Shown here: positions 1 to 12,726 of the stretch, piece by piece | Layout: each line of letters opens with the position of its first letter | Position numbering within the stretch: position 1 is the stretch's first letter | Assembly: GCA_033064195.1 (NCBI GenBank) | Contig: JARBJD010000086.1 | Location: forward strand, 1-64,000 | DNA: 64,000 nucleotides | Direction of reading: 5' to 3' | Origin: Blattamonas nauphoetae | Taxonomy: Eukaryota; Preaxostyla; Oxymonadida | The notes under the pieces: generated by a model | Told to the model about the DNA's origin: nothing | Database searches by the model: none | Seen by the model: the letters and a program-made list of their open reading frames with translations, nothing else | Translations under genes and position numbers: made by a program

Positions 1-1
1 G

Positions 2-580
2 AACATTGATCCTACATTCGATAAGTTCAAATTGGTTTTACTGAACGTTCCTTATGTGAAAGTGAAATACGATGATGCACTTCCATTTCTGTTGGAACTC
101 TCTGAATCGAAAGCTGCATATGAAGAGATTATTGACAACCAATGGCAGAACAGAATCACAGATGAATGCAGAGAGAATCTCTTTGACTCACTTTACATTG
201 AGGACTTCTCAGTGAAGAATCTCCAAACGATTATCCTTCTTGATGACTGTCGTAGAATCCTTGGTGAACGGAGAGCATCCAAAAATAGAATGACAATGAT
301 GGACTTATTATTGGAAAATCGACAACCAAAGTTCACATTCTTTCTGACGATGCATGAACTCTTCAGTTTGTCAGCAGACATGAAGTCAAACATTGATTCG
401 ATGTGGGATTTTGGAGGATTCAACAAAGAACGAATCAGTCGAGTCTATCCTCAGTTGAACTCACCAATTGATATTCGACATTTTGGAATGTCTATCAACG
501 AAAACAGAAATGTGAAGCAATCATTCTTCGATACAACACAGATGGAGTTGCACTCACAGAGATCAACAAAGAAGGGTTAA
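2..580 (+). CDS. Polinton packaging ATPase, C-terminal part
   Basis: The frame is open from the window edge, so the N-terminus with the Walker A motif is outside. A hydrophobic strand ending in acidic residues (TIILLDDC) fits a Walker B motif. It is followed by a strand and an HE-containing segment (TFFLTMHEL) and then a helical tail with conserved-looking FNKERISRVYPQLN, the layout of A32-like genome packaging ATPases of Polintons and large DNA viruses. In that family the enzyme pumps the genome into the capsid. It is convergent with the small ORFs on the other strand. The family call rests on motif recall without a search. Confidence 0.7.
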   Translation, partial: NIDPTFDKFKLVLLNVPYVKVKYDDALPFLLELSESKAAYEEIIDNQWQNRITDECRENLFDSLYIEDFSVKNLQTIILLDDCRRILGERRASKNRMTMMDLLLENRQPKFTFFLTMHELFSLSADMKSNIDSMWDFGGFNKERISRVYPQLNSPIDIRHFGMSINENRNVKQSFFDTTQMELHSQRSTKKG

Positions 581-937
581 ACCAGACTGTCCGTGAACTC
601 TTGAATGAAGTTACCGATTGTATCGTCAAGACTTCGAAGCCTCATGCTGAGAGTATCTGTCAACGCTCGAATTGATTCTTCAATGTCTGATAATCTTTGA
701 TCAATCGATAGTGAATTAGGAGGAGTGGAAGCATCGACATATCGTTTCCTCAGTGCTATCTCACCTCTTATTTTTTGTGATTCTGTATCCATCGATTTGA
801 ATCATCCTATTCAGTTTCTGAGTTGTGTACTCATTCAGTTCTTTTCTATTCTTCTCCAAGTACCTCTGAAAGTCGTGGATGTTAGTGAATTCTTTCTGCT
901 CAGGATCAAACGGTTCTAATATTTTCAGTGATGTCAT
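577..937 (-). CDS. Two small overlapping ORFs of the Polinton
   Basis: A 58-codon ORF (937 down to 761) starts in a TAAATG context like the other genes of this element and encodes a charged helical peptide (starts MTSLKILEPFDPEQ). It overlaps a second ORF (792 down to 577) of 71 codons with a heptad-like helix. I do not recognise either product. Either could be a small virion or DNA-binding protein; the start context is the only sign that the first is expressed. Confidence 0.35.
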
Positions 938-1164
938 TTAAGTGAAATAACAATATTTGAAACATTATTGAAAACGAACAAAGTTCTCAGATCGAAGATC
1001 GCACTACGCTAGATTGAAGCGAACGAAGTTCTGAGGTCAGAGAAGACCGAATTCCGCAATGAATTCTGGAGTTAAATCGTCAATTGAGTCTGCATGGAAC
1101 TTTGTGTGTTGAATTGGAACGTAGACAACTTTTGACAGACACGTGAGACCATTCAGTAGAGTAG

Positions 1165-3086
<1,922 letters not shown>

Positions 3087-3260
3087 TTATACAAAAATAA
3101 AGTTTGTGTTTATTCTATAATATAATCAGTTGCTTTCAGTCCATGAATGAACGGAGGACATGATTCATTTTCAAGTACGATTGCTTTCAGATGAATTCCA
3201 CTGAGACTGAGTTTCTGTTGTTGTATTTTGCTATCTCAAATCCATTTGTATTCTCTTCGC

Positions 3261-6200
3261 TCACGATTCTTCTCGTCTGAAACGCATCATTCTGATGCTT
3301 GAACCGTTTACGGTGAAGTTCAATGTTGTAGTCACAGTTTTCTCTCCATTCAGACACTTCACATAATCGTCACTTGTGATATTTGTTTTCTTTAATGACA
3401 CTCCTTTGATTTTGCATTTCTCATCGAGAGAGTAACACTTGGGTGCAAGACAGATCATCTGTTCACCTTCCTTCTCAATTGCTAATCCCAACAGCTTCTT
3501 CTCATCATCGACACCCTTTTCAGGATTTGGAAACCATTCATATTTGTGAGCATCATAGAATTCCTTGTCAGCAATCACGTGTTCAAATTGTTGATGAATA
3601 CCAGCATTCGGATCACCTGCAATTGCCCAATCTGCAGAGTCAGTGTCTCCCTCACAGAAGTGAATCTTGTTCATATCTAGACACTTGTACATGAAATTGT
3701 AGATGAAATTCAGATACCAGAACTTCGCATTGTCGAGTGTGAAAACCGCTTCTTGCAGACAAGTTTTGCATGATGCTTTCTCTCTGTCCTCAATCACAAT
3801 GTAGTTGTCCTCATTGATCTCTCTCGTAGCCACAAATCCTTTCATCATTTGTTTCAAGTATGTTCTCTTCTCATTGCAGATTGTGATTGAGTTGTACTTC
3901 TCAGTGTTCATTCCATCGTATCCGTAACTTCCATTGAGGTTCGTCTTACAGAATTGTTCTTTTCCCTTGTTTCCAACCTTCATTGCTTCTATTCTGTCAT
4001 TCATAAATGAAGTCACAAATGGTTCAAATCCAGCATGTCTCGAGAACACCATCACACTCTTTACGTCATCAATAATGAAGTGGCAATAGTCGATGAGGAA
4101 CCACAGATAGTATGTCGAAAAGAACATATACTGATCGTGTGTGCTCAAGAGTTGAGTCAGCTTCCGTTGTTTGTCATCAGTCTTTAATCCATGTTTCTTC
4201 ATCAAAGAATAAGTCTTCTCTCCAATGTTCTCTTCAGTCGTATTGACCACGATGTTCCTGAAGATTGGTGGGAAGTTAATGAAATCATTGATGTGCTTCT
4301 CGTCTATGTGTCCCTTCAGTTCTGCTACGAATAGTGTCTTCTGATTCTTGTCTTCGATAATCTTTCGACATTCTTTATCTCCTGTTGCGGTGAATAAGCA
4401 TCGTCCTGGCATGTACATTCTGTGTTTGGTGTATGGATTGTTCTTGTTCTTGATTGATGAGAAAGCACTTGGATAGAGGGAATTAAAGTCAACACCACAG
4501 ACATGAGTCATTTTATGTTCTGTATCAGTGGAGACAACTTTTCCATCTTCATACTTGAAGTGATTGATTGGTGTCACGTCTTTGATGTTCTGTCGATGTT
4601 GAACATTCGATAGTCCACCAGTCACTGCTGCTCTCAACTTGTGATATGTTTGCTCATGTGTCAGAGTCATTGGAAGTGATTTCCAGATGCAATACTTCTT
4701 CCGTTGAATTCTCAATCTTGTGAGATGCTCATCTTTGTCTGACTTATAGGTGTTGCAGAAATCACAGCAGATCTTAACGTTCTCTTTTGAATGTCCTTTT
4801 GAATTGTCGATTCTATCTAATGTTGGTCGCACTGCTTGTGAGAAGTGACTCTTGCAGATATAGCACACTCTCTTGCACTGTTGAACGAACCACTCATAGT
4901 CTGCTTCAGTGACATTTTTATCAGTACTGGGATGAGCTTTCTGGTCTTGATAAATGTACGACGCAACCTTGTACTTCCAGTATTGCTTGGTGATTTTTAT
5001 TTCTCCAGATTGATCCACTCCATTGAAATCATCATCGATATCAAAGTCTTTGTAGGCACATGCATACTTGATTGCTGAAGCATTCGCTGACAATGAGAGA
5101 TTGTGCAACATATCCACTTTGTATTGGAAGTTCAAATCAATGAGATTATCCAAAGGTGCAATCATACATTCGACATCTCTAATGTTGTAGAACTTGAGGT
5201 ATTCCCATCTGTTCTTAAATCCTTGTTTGTTCCAATCATCAAGGTACAAATGGAAATCACTGTCAGACATTTCACTGTTGTTCAGACTGGAATAGAATTC
5301 ATATTTGGAGAATGGTTCTTGTTTGTTCAATACTGTGTCGTAGTCTGATGAGTCGAATGATTCGTAAGCAAAGAAAGATTTCTGAAGTGTAGTGTTTCCA
5401 CCAAAAGCCTTTACTGCATTATCCAATGTCATTGGTCCAGTGTATGACATCATGTCTATGAATCGAAGCACCTGTTGTGATCTCTCATGTCTGATCAACA
5501 CTTGTTTGTACTTTGTTGTGGATCCAAGAAAGCTCACCACTTTCCAATCCTTGTCAACGAGATCACGAAAGATGAGATTGATGTCGAATCTAGAACTGTT
5601 GAATCCAATCACACTGACTTCATTTTGTGAGGGGATTTCAGGGTCTTCGTAGTAGTTATCTTCTCGAACTGTCTCGGCATATTTGAAGAGTTGTCTGATC
5701 CATTGCTTCACAAAGTCCTTTCCATCTCGAAGATCAAAGTAGATTGACTTCACCCCTGATTTTGTTTTGATTGCTGATGCAACTGACAGAGGTTTCAAGT
5801 GTGAGATCAATTGAGTGTTGTCATCAGAGAAAAGATTGTCAAGAATGAGATCTTCCATTGTTTCAAAGTCATAAGTGATGTAGTATTGTGTTGGTTTGAA
5901 TTCGTCTTGTCTCTTATGTGCCATCAGAAATTCAAACGTTCTGTTGTTGAGGATATGTGGAACGTATGGTCTTGGTGTCTTATCAAGGGAGATCTTCTTC
6001 ACATGTTTTCCATCAAGCTCTTTACACTCTTTGAGATGCTTCTCGTAGTATGTCTTGAAGTGAGAATCCTTGACTTGGAATCCTCTTGACTGACAATAAG
6101 GACAGAGTTTGTATCCAGTGATTTTCTCAGGATCAACAATGAACATCACATGAACGAGAGTTGCAGTAAGTGGAATCATCAAGATGGGAAGAACTCTTGC

Positions 6201-7499
6201 ATCATCATTTTCGTTGACATACGATTGGCTCAGGAAGTAGCGTTTCTTGTCCTCATCGTATTCGTAAATGTGAACTGTGATGTTGTGTCTAATCATTTCT
6301 TTCTCCAAATCACAAGCAATATCAAATCCAGGATAATTGCGTAAGTGTTCAGTAAGTTGATGTGGCTTCAGGTGAGTTAGATTCATTGATTCTGCGAACA
6401 ATCTCTTTGCTTCAACGTTTCTCATGTTGATTGAGATCTTCTTCCCAGGAACCTCAGGAAGTGTGAGGAATGATAGTGCTTGAAAGAAGCAGATGTTGAA
6501 CTCAGAATCGATGTACCGAACGTTTCTCGTTTTAATGTGTTCAGTGAGAATTGCATTTGCTTTTCCTGCGACTGGGAATCGATAGACTGCAACTAGAATG
6601 GAGTGGAATGCTATGTACATTGTCTTCGTATCCATCAGTGTTCTCTCTTGAGATTCTTTGATAAGATTGATTGCATACTTCGAATACTCATTGATGTCTC
6701 CAGCACTTCTTATCACTGTTGGGAAACTCTTTGATGTGTTCTCCAGTTCTGGTCTGAAGTCATTGTAAGTTGTCTCATCTTTGTCCTTTCTTTCGATGAT
6801 CTTTCCAAAGTCAATACTAATTTTGAATGGATGATCCTTCTCTTTGTCGAACACTGCTTTGATGAAGGTTGTAATTTCCTCAACATTTTTCAGGTGATTG
6901 TGGAAGTACAACTGATATGGTTTTCCATTATCTTCAACCTTCTCAACCTCATTCTTTTTGAACTTCCTTCGTGCATTCATCAGACAAGAATTGAATGCTG
7001 CTTTGTCACGTGGTTCAGCGAGTAATATGCATTCTTCAAATCCATCAAAGGTCTGCACTTCTCTTTTTTCCATTTGTTCATTTTTCTTTTGAATGATCAA
7101 CAGATTCTTCATCCAATGATCCATCAGTTTCTCTTCAATTGATTTCAATTTCCACGTCATTCTGAACACTTGCTTTTTCAGTTCGTCTTTGTTCACTCTT
7201 GGATTTGCTTTCATGTTCTCAACAATCATTCGGTGAGCGAGTCGATCTTCTGACGCCATCTGTTGTCGAAGTTTAACTTGTTCAATAAAATCTGGAATGA
7301 GATTGAGATCGAGATTCTTTGTTGGATGTGGAAACTCGAGATCTGTGCGTTGTAGCATATTCAGAAGAAATGATCTGTGATGTTGATAATTCTTAATGTC
7401 AGGATTGTAGATTCGACCATCACTAAATTGAAATTGTGTATTCGGAAAGAGGTCTCGAATTTCTTGAATTCTATTTTTGATTGGTTTTAGCAGTGTCAT
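3261..7499 (-). CDS. Protein-primed DNA polymerase B of the Polinton, with OTU-like and HNH-like modules
   Basis: A whole 1,412-codon frame. Visible motifs in order: an OTU-like cysteine protease signature at about residues 330-460 (SEFNICFFQAL with candidate Cys, LVHVMFIVD with candidate His); a Cys/His finger (CPYCQSRGF, HLKEC) near 470-500; exonuclease I (YDFETMEDL) near 546; exonuclease III (YNIRDVECM); an HNH-type zinc module near 875-930 (CYICKSHF, LDRIDNSKGHSKENV, CCDFCN); polymerase motif A (DFNSLYPSAF) near 1005; a motif B-like NGSYGYDGMN; and motif C (EGDTDSADWAI) near 1285. The spacing fits a pPolB that replicates linear DNA with a terminal protein. The start lies in a TAAATG context. 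Confidence 0.93.
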   Translation of the reverse strand: MTLLKPIKNRIQEIRDLFPNTQFQFSDGRIYNPDIKNYQHHRSFLLNMLQRTDLEFPHPTKNLDLNLIPDFIEQVKLRQQMASEDRLAHRMIVENMKANPRVNKDELKKQVFRMTWKLKSIEEKLMDHWMKNLLIIQKKNEQMEKREVQTFDGFEECILLAEPRDKAAFNSCLMNARRKFKKNEVEKVEDNGKPYQLYFHNHLKNVEEITTFIKAVFDKEKDHPFKISIDFGKIIERKDKDETTYNDFRPELENTSKSFPTVIRSAGDINEYSKYAINLIKESQERTLMDTKTMYIAFHSILVAVYRFPVAGKANAILTEHIKTRNVRYIDSEFNICFFQALSFLTLPEVPGKKISINMRNVEAKRLFAESMNLTHLKPHQLTEHLRNYPGFDIACDLEKEMIRHNITVHIYEYDEDKKRYFLSQSYVNENDDARVLPILMIPLTATLVHVMFIVDPEKITGYKLCPYCQSRGFQVKDSHFKTYYEKHLKECKELDGKHVKKISLDKTPRPYVPHILNNRTFEFLMAHKRQDEFKPTQYYITYDFETMEDLILDNLFSDDNTQLISHLKPLSVASAIKTKSGVKSIYFDLRDGKDFVKQWIRQLFKYAETVREDNYYEDPEIPSQNEVSVIGFNSSRFDINLIFRDLVDKDWKVVSFLGSTTKYKQVLIRHERSQQVLRFIDMMSYTGPMTLDNAVKAFGGNTTLQKSFFAYESFDSSDYDTVLNKQEPFSKYEFYSSLNNSEMSDSDFHLYLDDWNKQGFKNRWEYLKFYNIRDVECMIAPLDNLIDLNFQYKVDMLHNLSLSANASAIKYACAYKDFDIDDDFNGVDQSGEIKITKQYWKYKVASYIYQDQKAHPSTDKNVTEADYEWFVQQCKRVCYICKSHFSQAVRPTLDRIDNSKGHSKENVKICCDFCNTYKSDKDEHLTRLRIQRKKYCIWKSLPMTLTHEQTYHKLRAAVTGGLSNVQHRQNIKDVTPINHFKYEDGKVVSTDTEHKMTHVCGVDFNSLYPSAFSSIKNKNNPYTKHRMYMPGRCLFTATGDKECRKIIEDKNQKTLFVAELKGHIDEKHINDFINFPPIFRNIVVNTTEENIGEKTYSLMKKHGLKTDDKQRKLTQLLSTHDQYMFFSTYYLWFLIDYCHFIIDDVKSVMVFSRHAGFEPFVTSFMNDRIEAMKVGNKGKEQFCKTNLNGSYGYDGMNTEKYNSITICNEKRTYLKQMMKGFVATREINEDNYIVIEDREKASCKTCLQEAVFTLDNAKFWYLNFIYNFMYKCLDMNKIHFCEGDTDSADWAIAGDPNAGIHQQFEHVIADKEFYDAHKYEWFPNPEKGVDDEKKLLGLAIEKEGEQMICLAPKCYSLDEKCKIKGVSLKKTNITSDDYVKCLNGEKTVTTTLNFTVNGSSIRMMRFRREES

Positions 7500-7542
7500 T
7501 TACTACAAAATAAAAAATCAGAAAATAAAAAAAGTTGAGCGT

Positions 7543-7932
7543 TTATTTCTGTTTTCTCAGATGGGGCTTTTTCTTAGCGGTCAGCCATGCATCAAGTCTA
7601 ATTCTGAACACTTCACTTCCGCCAATCTCTCGATATGTGAATGGAACCAGAACTTTAGTGTACTCACCGACGAGTTCACAATTGTATTTCTTCAGTTCAT
7701 TTTCAACGAATGATTGAGTATAGTGTCGACGTTTCGCAATGTGAGGTCTGTTTCCTTGATTCCACAACTTTGGTTTTATTCTCCATTCAACTCCCTCATG
7801 AACATACGTCACCGGCACATTATTTCTGACATACTCAGAGACTAGTGAACAGTTCTCTTCTCTCATTGATTCAATTAATGCTTGTTCTGAACATACTCGA
7901 CGTCTTTCCTTGTACATCGCAGTTGGATTCAT
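7543..7932 (-). CDS. Small Polinton protein with two degenerate beta repeats
   Basis: A 129-aa protein with two copies of a roughly 60-residue unit: a helix, then ENC.L..EY, a strand ending in EGVEW or a similar turn, and W..G.RPH or similar. It is a paralogue of the larger protein at 9,643. The unit resembles DUF723-type or treble-clef-associated repeats seen in giant-virus proteins, minus the zinc cysteines; that resemblance is from recall. The function is unknown. The start sits in TTTGTATTAAATG, a context shared by the other genes of the element. Confidence 0.6.
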   Translation of the reverse strand: MNPTAMYKERRRVCSEQALIESMREENCSLVSEYVRNNVPVTYVHEGVEWRIKPKLWNQGNRPHIAKRRHYTQSFVENELKKYNCELVGEYTKVLVPFTYREIGGSEVFRIRLDAWLTAKKKPHLRKQK

Positions 7933-9642
7933 TTAATACAAATTAAAAAATTCAGAATTAGATTTTCATTCGTTGTTTTCTCAGTTTTGGATTTTTCGCT
8001 GAAATCGAGGATCAATGGGTTCGATCACTCATTTCTCAAGAGTGCTTGTTTCGTTCTGATTTGTCGCGTTTTGGATTCTCCGGAACTGTAGGATCATCAT
8101 GGTATGCTCCGTTTTTTGAAGATTCCGGACTTTTGCAGAGATATTTGAGGTTTCACAACCAGGTCCAGATCTCGGAAAAAGTATGTATTCTTCACCATAT
8201 CGAGTTCATTTTTATCGTATTTCAGCTTTGTTTTCTCTAGTTTTGATCGAATTGTCACCTAATCTTTGCTCATTATTGTTTCGTTTTTGACCTCACTTCA
8301 GTCCTCATTTTCTCATTGATTATCCTTTTTAACCACTTCATTCATGTTTCTTTCAACTAAACTTTTTCTCAAATTCAACACACTAATTCCCGTTTACAGA
8401 GTTTTCCGGACTTTTGGAGAGATCTCACTTTCAACGGCTCACTTCATATCTCGGAATTTTTCCGTTATCTTCATCATATCACGTACATTTTTGAATCATT
8501 TTCGTTGTATTTAAGAGAGAAAAACCTGAACGCAGACCTAATTTTCACTATTGGCGTCACATTTCACACCGTTTTCACGATCGTCAATTTCCCTCTCAGT
8601 TTCATACTTGCCCGTTTCATTCATGCTTGTTTCGCTTTCATTTACTCTGTTTTTGTGAAAAAGTTGATGAAAAGTTGACTAAAATGATGTGCTAGTGAAG
8701 TGAGAACGGCCCACAAAATGGAAGTGATATGAGCAAAATGAAGAGGAATGGTGAAGAGATCAAATGTGAAATGGGGAGAAAAAGTGATGAAATGAAAGGG
8801 ACTACAGTCGGTTTTGAAGTGACAAAAACGGTCAAAAGTTGAGAAGTGAAAACATGAAAAAGTGACTTTATGGGAGAACTATCCGACAAAATCTCCTCAA
8901 AATTTGAGCACACCTCACTCATACAGTGAGAAAGAAGGATTTGCAGTGAAAATCGGATCAAAAAATCTATAGTGTCAAAATGTTGGTGCAAGTGTTACGT
9001 CAGAGGTGTGATCGAAGAACCAACAAAATGAAACTAAGGAAATGCGCTATACGTCTCGCGTCGACTTATGTTCGTTAAAATGATGTAATAACGGAGTAAA
9101 TGAAGTGAAAGTAGTGAAATGTGAAAATTCATGAAAAAGTGTCCGAATGTAGAGGTATCAAAAGTTTTCAGAGATGAATGACACAAAAGGACGCCAACTA
9201 GCGTTTTCACACCCAAAAACACCGTAAGACGACGAAAAGTGATCAAAAGGACATAGTCCCGAACGTCCATACCTTTTCTGAAAAAATCTCAAAAAACGCG
9301 AAAAAACCTCAATGGGTCGGATCAAACCAAAAATCTCAGAAGTGCTTTTTATCGAAAATCCTACCTTTCAAAATGATTTCCGTCACAATCAAACGTGTTT
9401 GAACACAATTTGAGACATAAAGGTGTTCATAGTAGCAAAATCGGAACATCGACTTTTTTCGTCACTTTTTCGACCTAAGTTCGGTACGCAGCTCAACGAA
9501 TTCCCAACCGATTTTGATCAAACCTCTTTTGATCGATGACCTACATTGTCCCCGAGATTTTAGAATTTTTTTCAGAATTTTTCGAAATGGTTCTCACATT
9601 GGATTTCATTGATTTGTGGTCAAAAATAGATTTTCAGTATTT
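7933..9642. other. AT-rich non-coding part of the Polinton
   Basis: No convincing gene on either strand; short frames here lack codon structure. A diverged direct duplication is visible: the block near 8,110-8,225 (TTCCGGACTTTTG, then GAGAT, ATCTCGGAA, TTCACCATATC) recurs near 8,400-8,520 in the same order about 280 bp away. Confidence 0.6.
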
Positions 9643-10236
9643 TCATGACCTTTCGTGGTACTTTCTCAAGTGAGGACGGTCTCCAAAATACAACCAATTG
9701 TCCAAGCGAACGTAATACTCATTCTTTGTTCGTAAATCGCGATATTTGAATGGCTCAAGTACCTTTGTGTATGTTCCAATGAGTTCACAATTCTCTTTTT
9801 TCAGTTCATTTTCAACAAACGATTGTGTGTAATGTTTTCGTTGACAATTATGAGCTCGATATCCTTTCATCCATTTCGAGGGAATCACTTTCCATTCAAC
9901 TCCTTCGTACCGGTATGTGACAAGTGAATCAGCATACTTGTATTCAGAAATGAGTTCACAATTTTCGTTTTTCATTGACTCGAGAAACTTTGCTTTCGTG
10001 CAACAATTGGATACTTGAATGTATCTCTGGCGATTCGTGTGTGGTCTAGATCCTTTGACAAAACGCTGTAAGTACACTCGATAAATGTCATCTGGTTTAT
10101 CTTCGTGATAATATTCGAAAGTGCTCGATGTGAGATATGTTGTTCCTTGTCGATTGAGAGTTGGTGGAACTTTCATCTTCAAATTTTCTTTGTCCAAAAT
10201 TTCCTGTAGTTGATTTGGTGTTAATACGCAACTCAT
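9643..10236 (-). CDS. Polinton protein with three or so beta repeats, paralogue of the 7.5-kb gene
   Basis: About 197 aa from the ATG at 10,236 (MSCVLTPNQL); the frame is open further upstream but that stretch is low-complexity, and this ATG is preceded by the AT-rich motif and TAAAATG used by other genes in the element. The last 120 residues align with the 129-aa neighbour (shared YTQSFVENELKK, NCEL, YTKVL, RPHLRK), and an extra diverged unit precedes them. It probably arose by duplication within the element. The function is unknown. Confidence 0.6.
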   Translation of the reverse strand: MSCVLTPNQLQEILDKENLKMKVPPTLNRQGTTYLTSSTFEYYHEDKPDDIYRVYLQRFVKGSRPHTNRQRYIQVSNCCTKAKFLESMKNENCELISEYKYADSLVTYRYEGVEWKVIPSKWMKGYRAHNCQRKHYTQSFVENELKKENCELIGTYTKVLEPFKYRDLRTKNEYYVRLDNWLYFGDRPHLRKYHERS

Positions 10237-11229
10237 TTTATCCAAATTAAAAAATTGAATAAAAAAAGAAATCGACTTTGTTTTTGGAAAGTACTCAAAA
10301 AAAGCTTCAAAAAGGACACTTTTCACGAGGTCATTTTTTGGCCATTATTTTCAAATTTAGGGCACTTTTTTGATGTCATCAAAATGTCATAAATTCCTTT
10401 TAATACAAGGTTCAAAATTGGTCAATCGGCGTTGACTTTTAGTTTTGATTTCAAAGACTTTTTCAGATTGGTTCTCTATTCGCTTCTATAACTACTTTCT
10501 TTCTCGAGTAGGTTGCACGTCACCGTTTTAACATATTGTATCCCCCTCAAAAATCTAGTTTAATGGTGTTTCTGAAATATTTGATGAATAGGAGCTGAAA
10601 TGAGACATAAAAGTCAGATCATCACTCTCTTCAAAAATTACACATTTTTTTCTTGCCCATCACGGTATCCTCTCATCGCATCGAGATCCTTGCTTTATAC
10701 ATCGTGTATAGGTGATCACTTGACGTTGGGTGTCACAATCGGATTATAGATCCGAAAAATCGACAAACATGAATGTGTCTGGTTTGTCTGTTTCTCCTCT
10801 GTGTACAAATCAATGTTTGTTGAAATTACATCATCTGATGTATAGGAGCTCTGTTCCCTCTATAGTGGTATTTTGCCATTTTGGACTCTTCTATCCTGCT
10901 TGAAAAACTAAAAAGACATACATTCCGAACTCTGCCATACGTGCCGAACCCATGCCTTAATTCCATTTCATTTCGAATATATTCACCTTTTCTCTTCGTT
11001 TGTTCTCCATCATCAACCAATAAACACTCCAAATCGTGAAATGCACATCGAAACAAAAGTGTTCGAGAAAATCCACTAGTTCCTCCGAATCGATTTTCAA
11101 ATGAAATCATGAAATGATGTAACTCTCTATAAAGTTCAATATTTTCCACAATCCCCCCTCTAATAGTACCTCTCTCTCACACAGTCGCTCCACAACCTAC
11201 AGTCTCCCGATACCCTACAGGGTACATCC
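10237..11229. other. Probable Polinton edge and flank, no clear gene
   Basis: AT-rich DNA grading into host-like composition near 10.8 kb. A 107-codon minus frame at 10,826-11,149 has no recognisable domain and weak codon structure, so I do not call it. No terminal repeat could be matched because the other element end is outside the window. Confidence 0.5.
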
Positions 11230-11372
11230 ATGCCCAGATGTCTGAGAATGGAGGGCCTTGAAGATGTAATCGAGCAACGACACAAAATCGAGAAATTCGG
11301 ACATTTGGGAAGGAAGATTGGTTGGCGGTCGGTCCAATTTAGCAGTTTTCTGGGAGGAAACACCATCCCACT
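11230..11372 (+). pseudogene. Relict C-terminal piece of the ARM-like family
   Basis: The translation CLRMEGLEDVIEQ followed by ....GRKIGW..VQFSSFLGGN lines up with the conserved family end (RMLRMEG.EDVIEEKLQNDK, then W...SIEWN.LLGMN) of the genes at 13.5, 23.9, 26.0 and 28.3 kb. Nothing upstream matches the rest of the family, so this is a 3' fragment left by an old copy. Confidence 0.7.
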
Positions 11373-12726
11373 CAGATTTCGTCCAAACTCAGTCCTCACA
11401 CCAAAGTGGAGATGCTCCTCAAAACGGATCATACATATAATTTTAAGCTCACTTTTGTTTTCTCTCACTGACAATTCTGTTTTTTCCTGTTCTTCATGAG
11501 GTGAGAATGGTGAAAATTATGAAGGATGAAGTCATTGTTGGGTCTTACTGGACGCGCAGGTGATGCGTCGAATGCATTCTTTGAGATAAGACGTTTCCTG
11601 ACTCAACTGAATCTGTGAGGACGTGCTTGAGAAGAATCCAAGTGCAGACGAGAAGAGGATGACGACACTCTGACAAAAAGGATGATCTGTGCAAGGCGTG
11701 CATGCCGACGAAAGTGTAGGTTTGCTCAGTTTGTGTGATTAGGAAGAAGGTGAAGAATCAACGAGAGTGCCACGTGAGGAGTGGAAAGGGTAAATGAGCA
11801 CGGAGATGAACAAGCCGTTGTTGTTGCGAGAAGGATCTGGTTGAAGCCCTTCCGACACGCCACCATCAAACAGGAACACCTGCATCACCAAAAGAGCCAC
11901 ATTCCGACTTTAAATCCGTCCACTCGCGGTCGGCTTTTCGATGTCAATTTCGAATGTTTCGGTCCAAATTGAGGAGTGATCTCGAATGACAAGGGATGAG
12001 TTCGGGGAGAGAGTGGAGTATCATCGCTGCTTACCTCACGCCAGCTGGCCAATCCTCACTCAGCAGGAAAATCAGTATCCATCTATTTCAGTTGAGGGAG
12101 TATTGATGCATGTCTTTCAGTCTGTTTTCATTCCCAATCCAGTCAACGTTGAGTTATCAGACATGAACAGACTCTCAGCGTGTTCGCAGAGTGACTTCTC
12201 TTCGCTGGATGGTGGGATTGAAAGGCAGTGTCTGCGTGCTGTTCCGACCAGTCGTTGGTCGGACAAAAGGATGGTCGTCGGTTAAGAACAGTTGTCGTCA
12301 CTCCTTCCGACCAACACCTACAATCCCACAAACGCGGAGACATCGCGATGGTTGACACAGGGTGTGGGAACACCATCGATGGAGTTGGAGACGAGAGTGC
12401 ATGTTGCGTGAAGATCGACGGAGATCTTCATCAAGTAGCCAGGAATTGCCCCGCTGTTCACTCAGTCGCCCTCAACCCCTCCTGTCGACGGTTCATTCAG
12501 AACAAGTTGTTCAGGACGATCGAGCGGATTAAGACATTCGCTTTCGAAGTACGATCTTTACCATTCGTGTTCTTTTCGATTGTTCATGTCTCGTTCTGTT
12601 AACATCCTGAAGCTCGGAGTTTGTGTGGAATCATGGATGAGGATGGAATGTGGAGGAGGAAGAGAGTCGAGGAGAACACTGTACGTGCTTCGAATGTACA
12701 GCCACCATCACACACCATACCGAGTG
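11373..12726. other. Intergenic stretch with a small hairpin
   Basis: No supported gene. Several short frames overlap with no shared domain. A perfect 7-bp stem with a 5-nt loop (CCGACCA / TGGTCGG) lies near 12,244-12,262. The last 130 bp before the minisatellite are homologous, inverted, to 31,330-31,480. Confidence 0.5.

Noticed and set aside
8692-9270. Minus-strand ORFs of 99 and 78 codons in the Polinton spacer
   Set aside because: Hydrophobic low-complexity products, no TAAATG start context, no similarity to other element genes.
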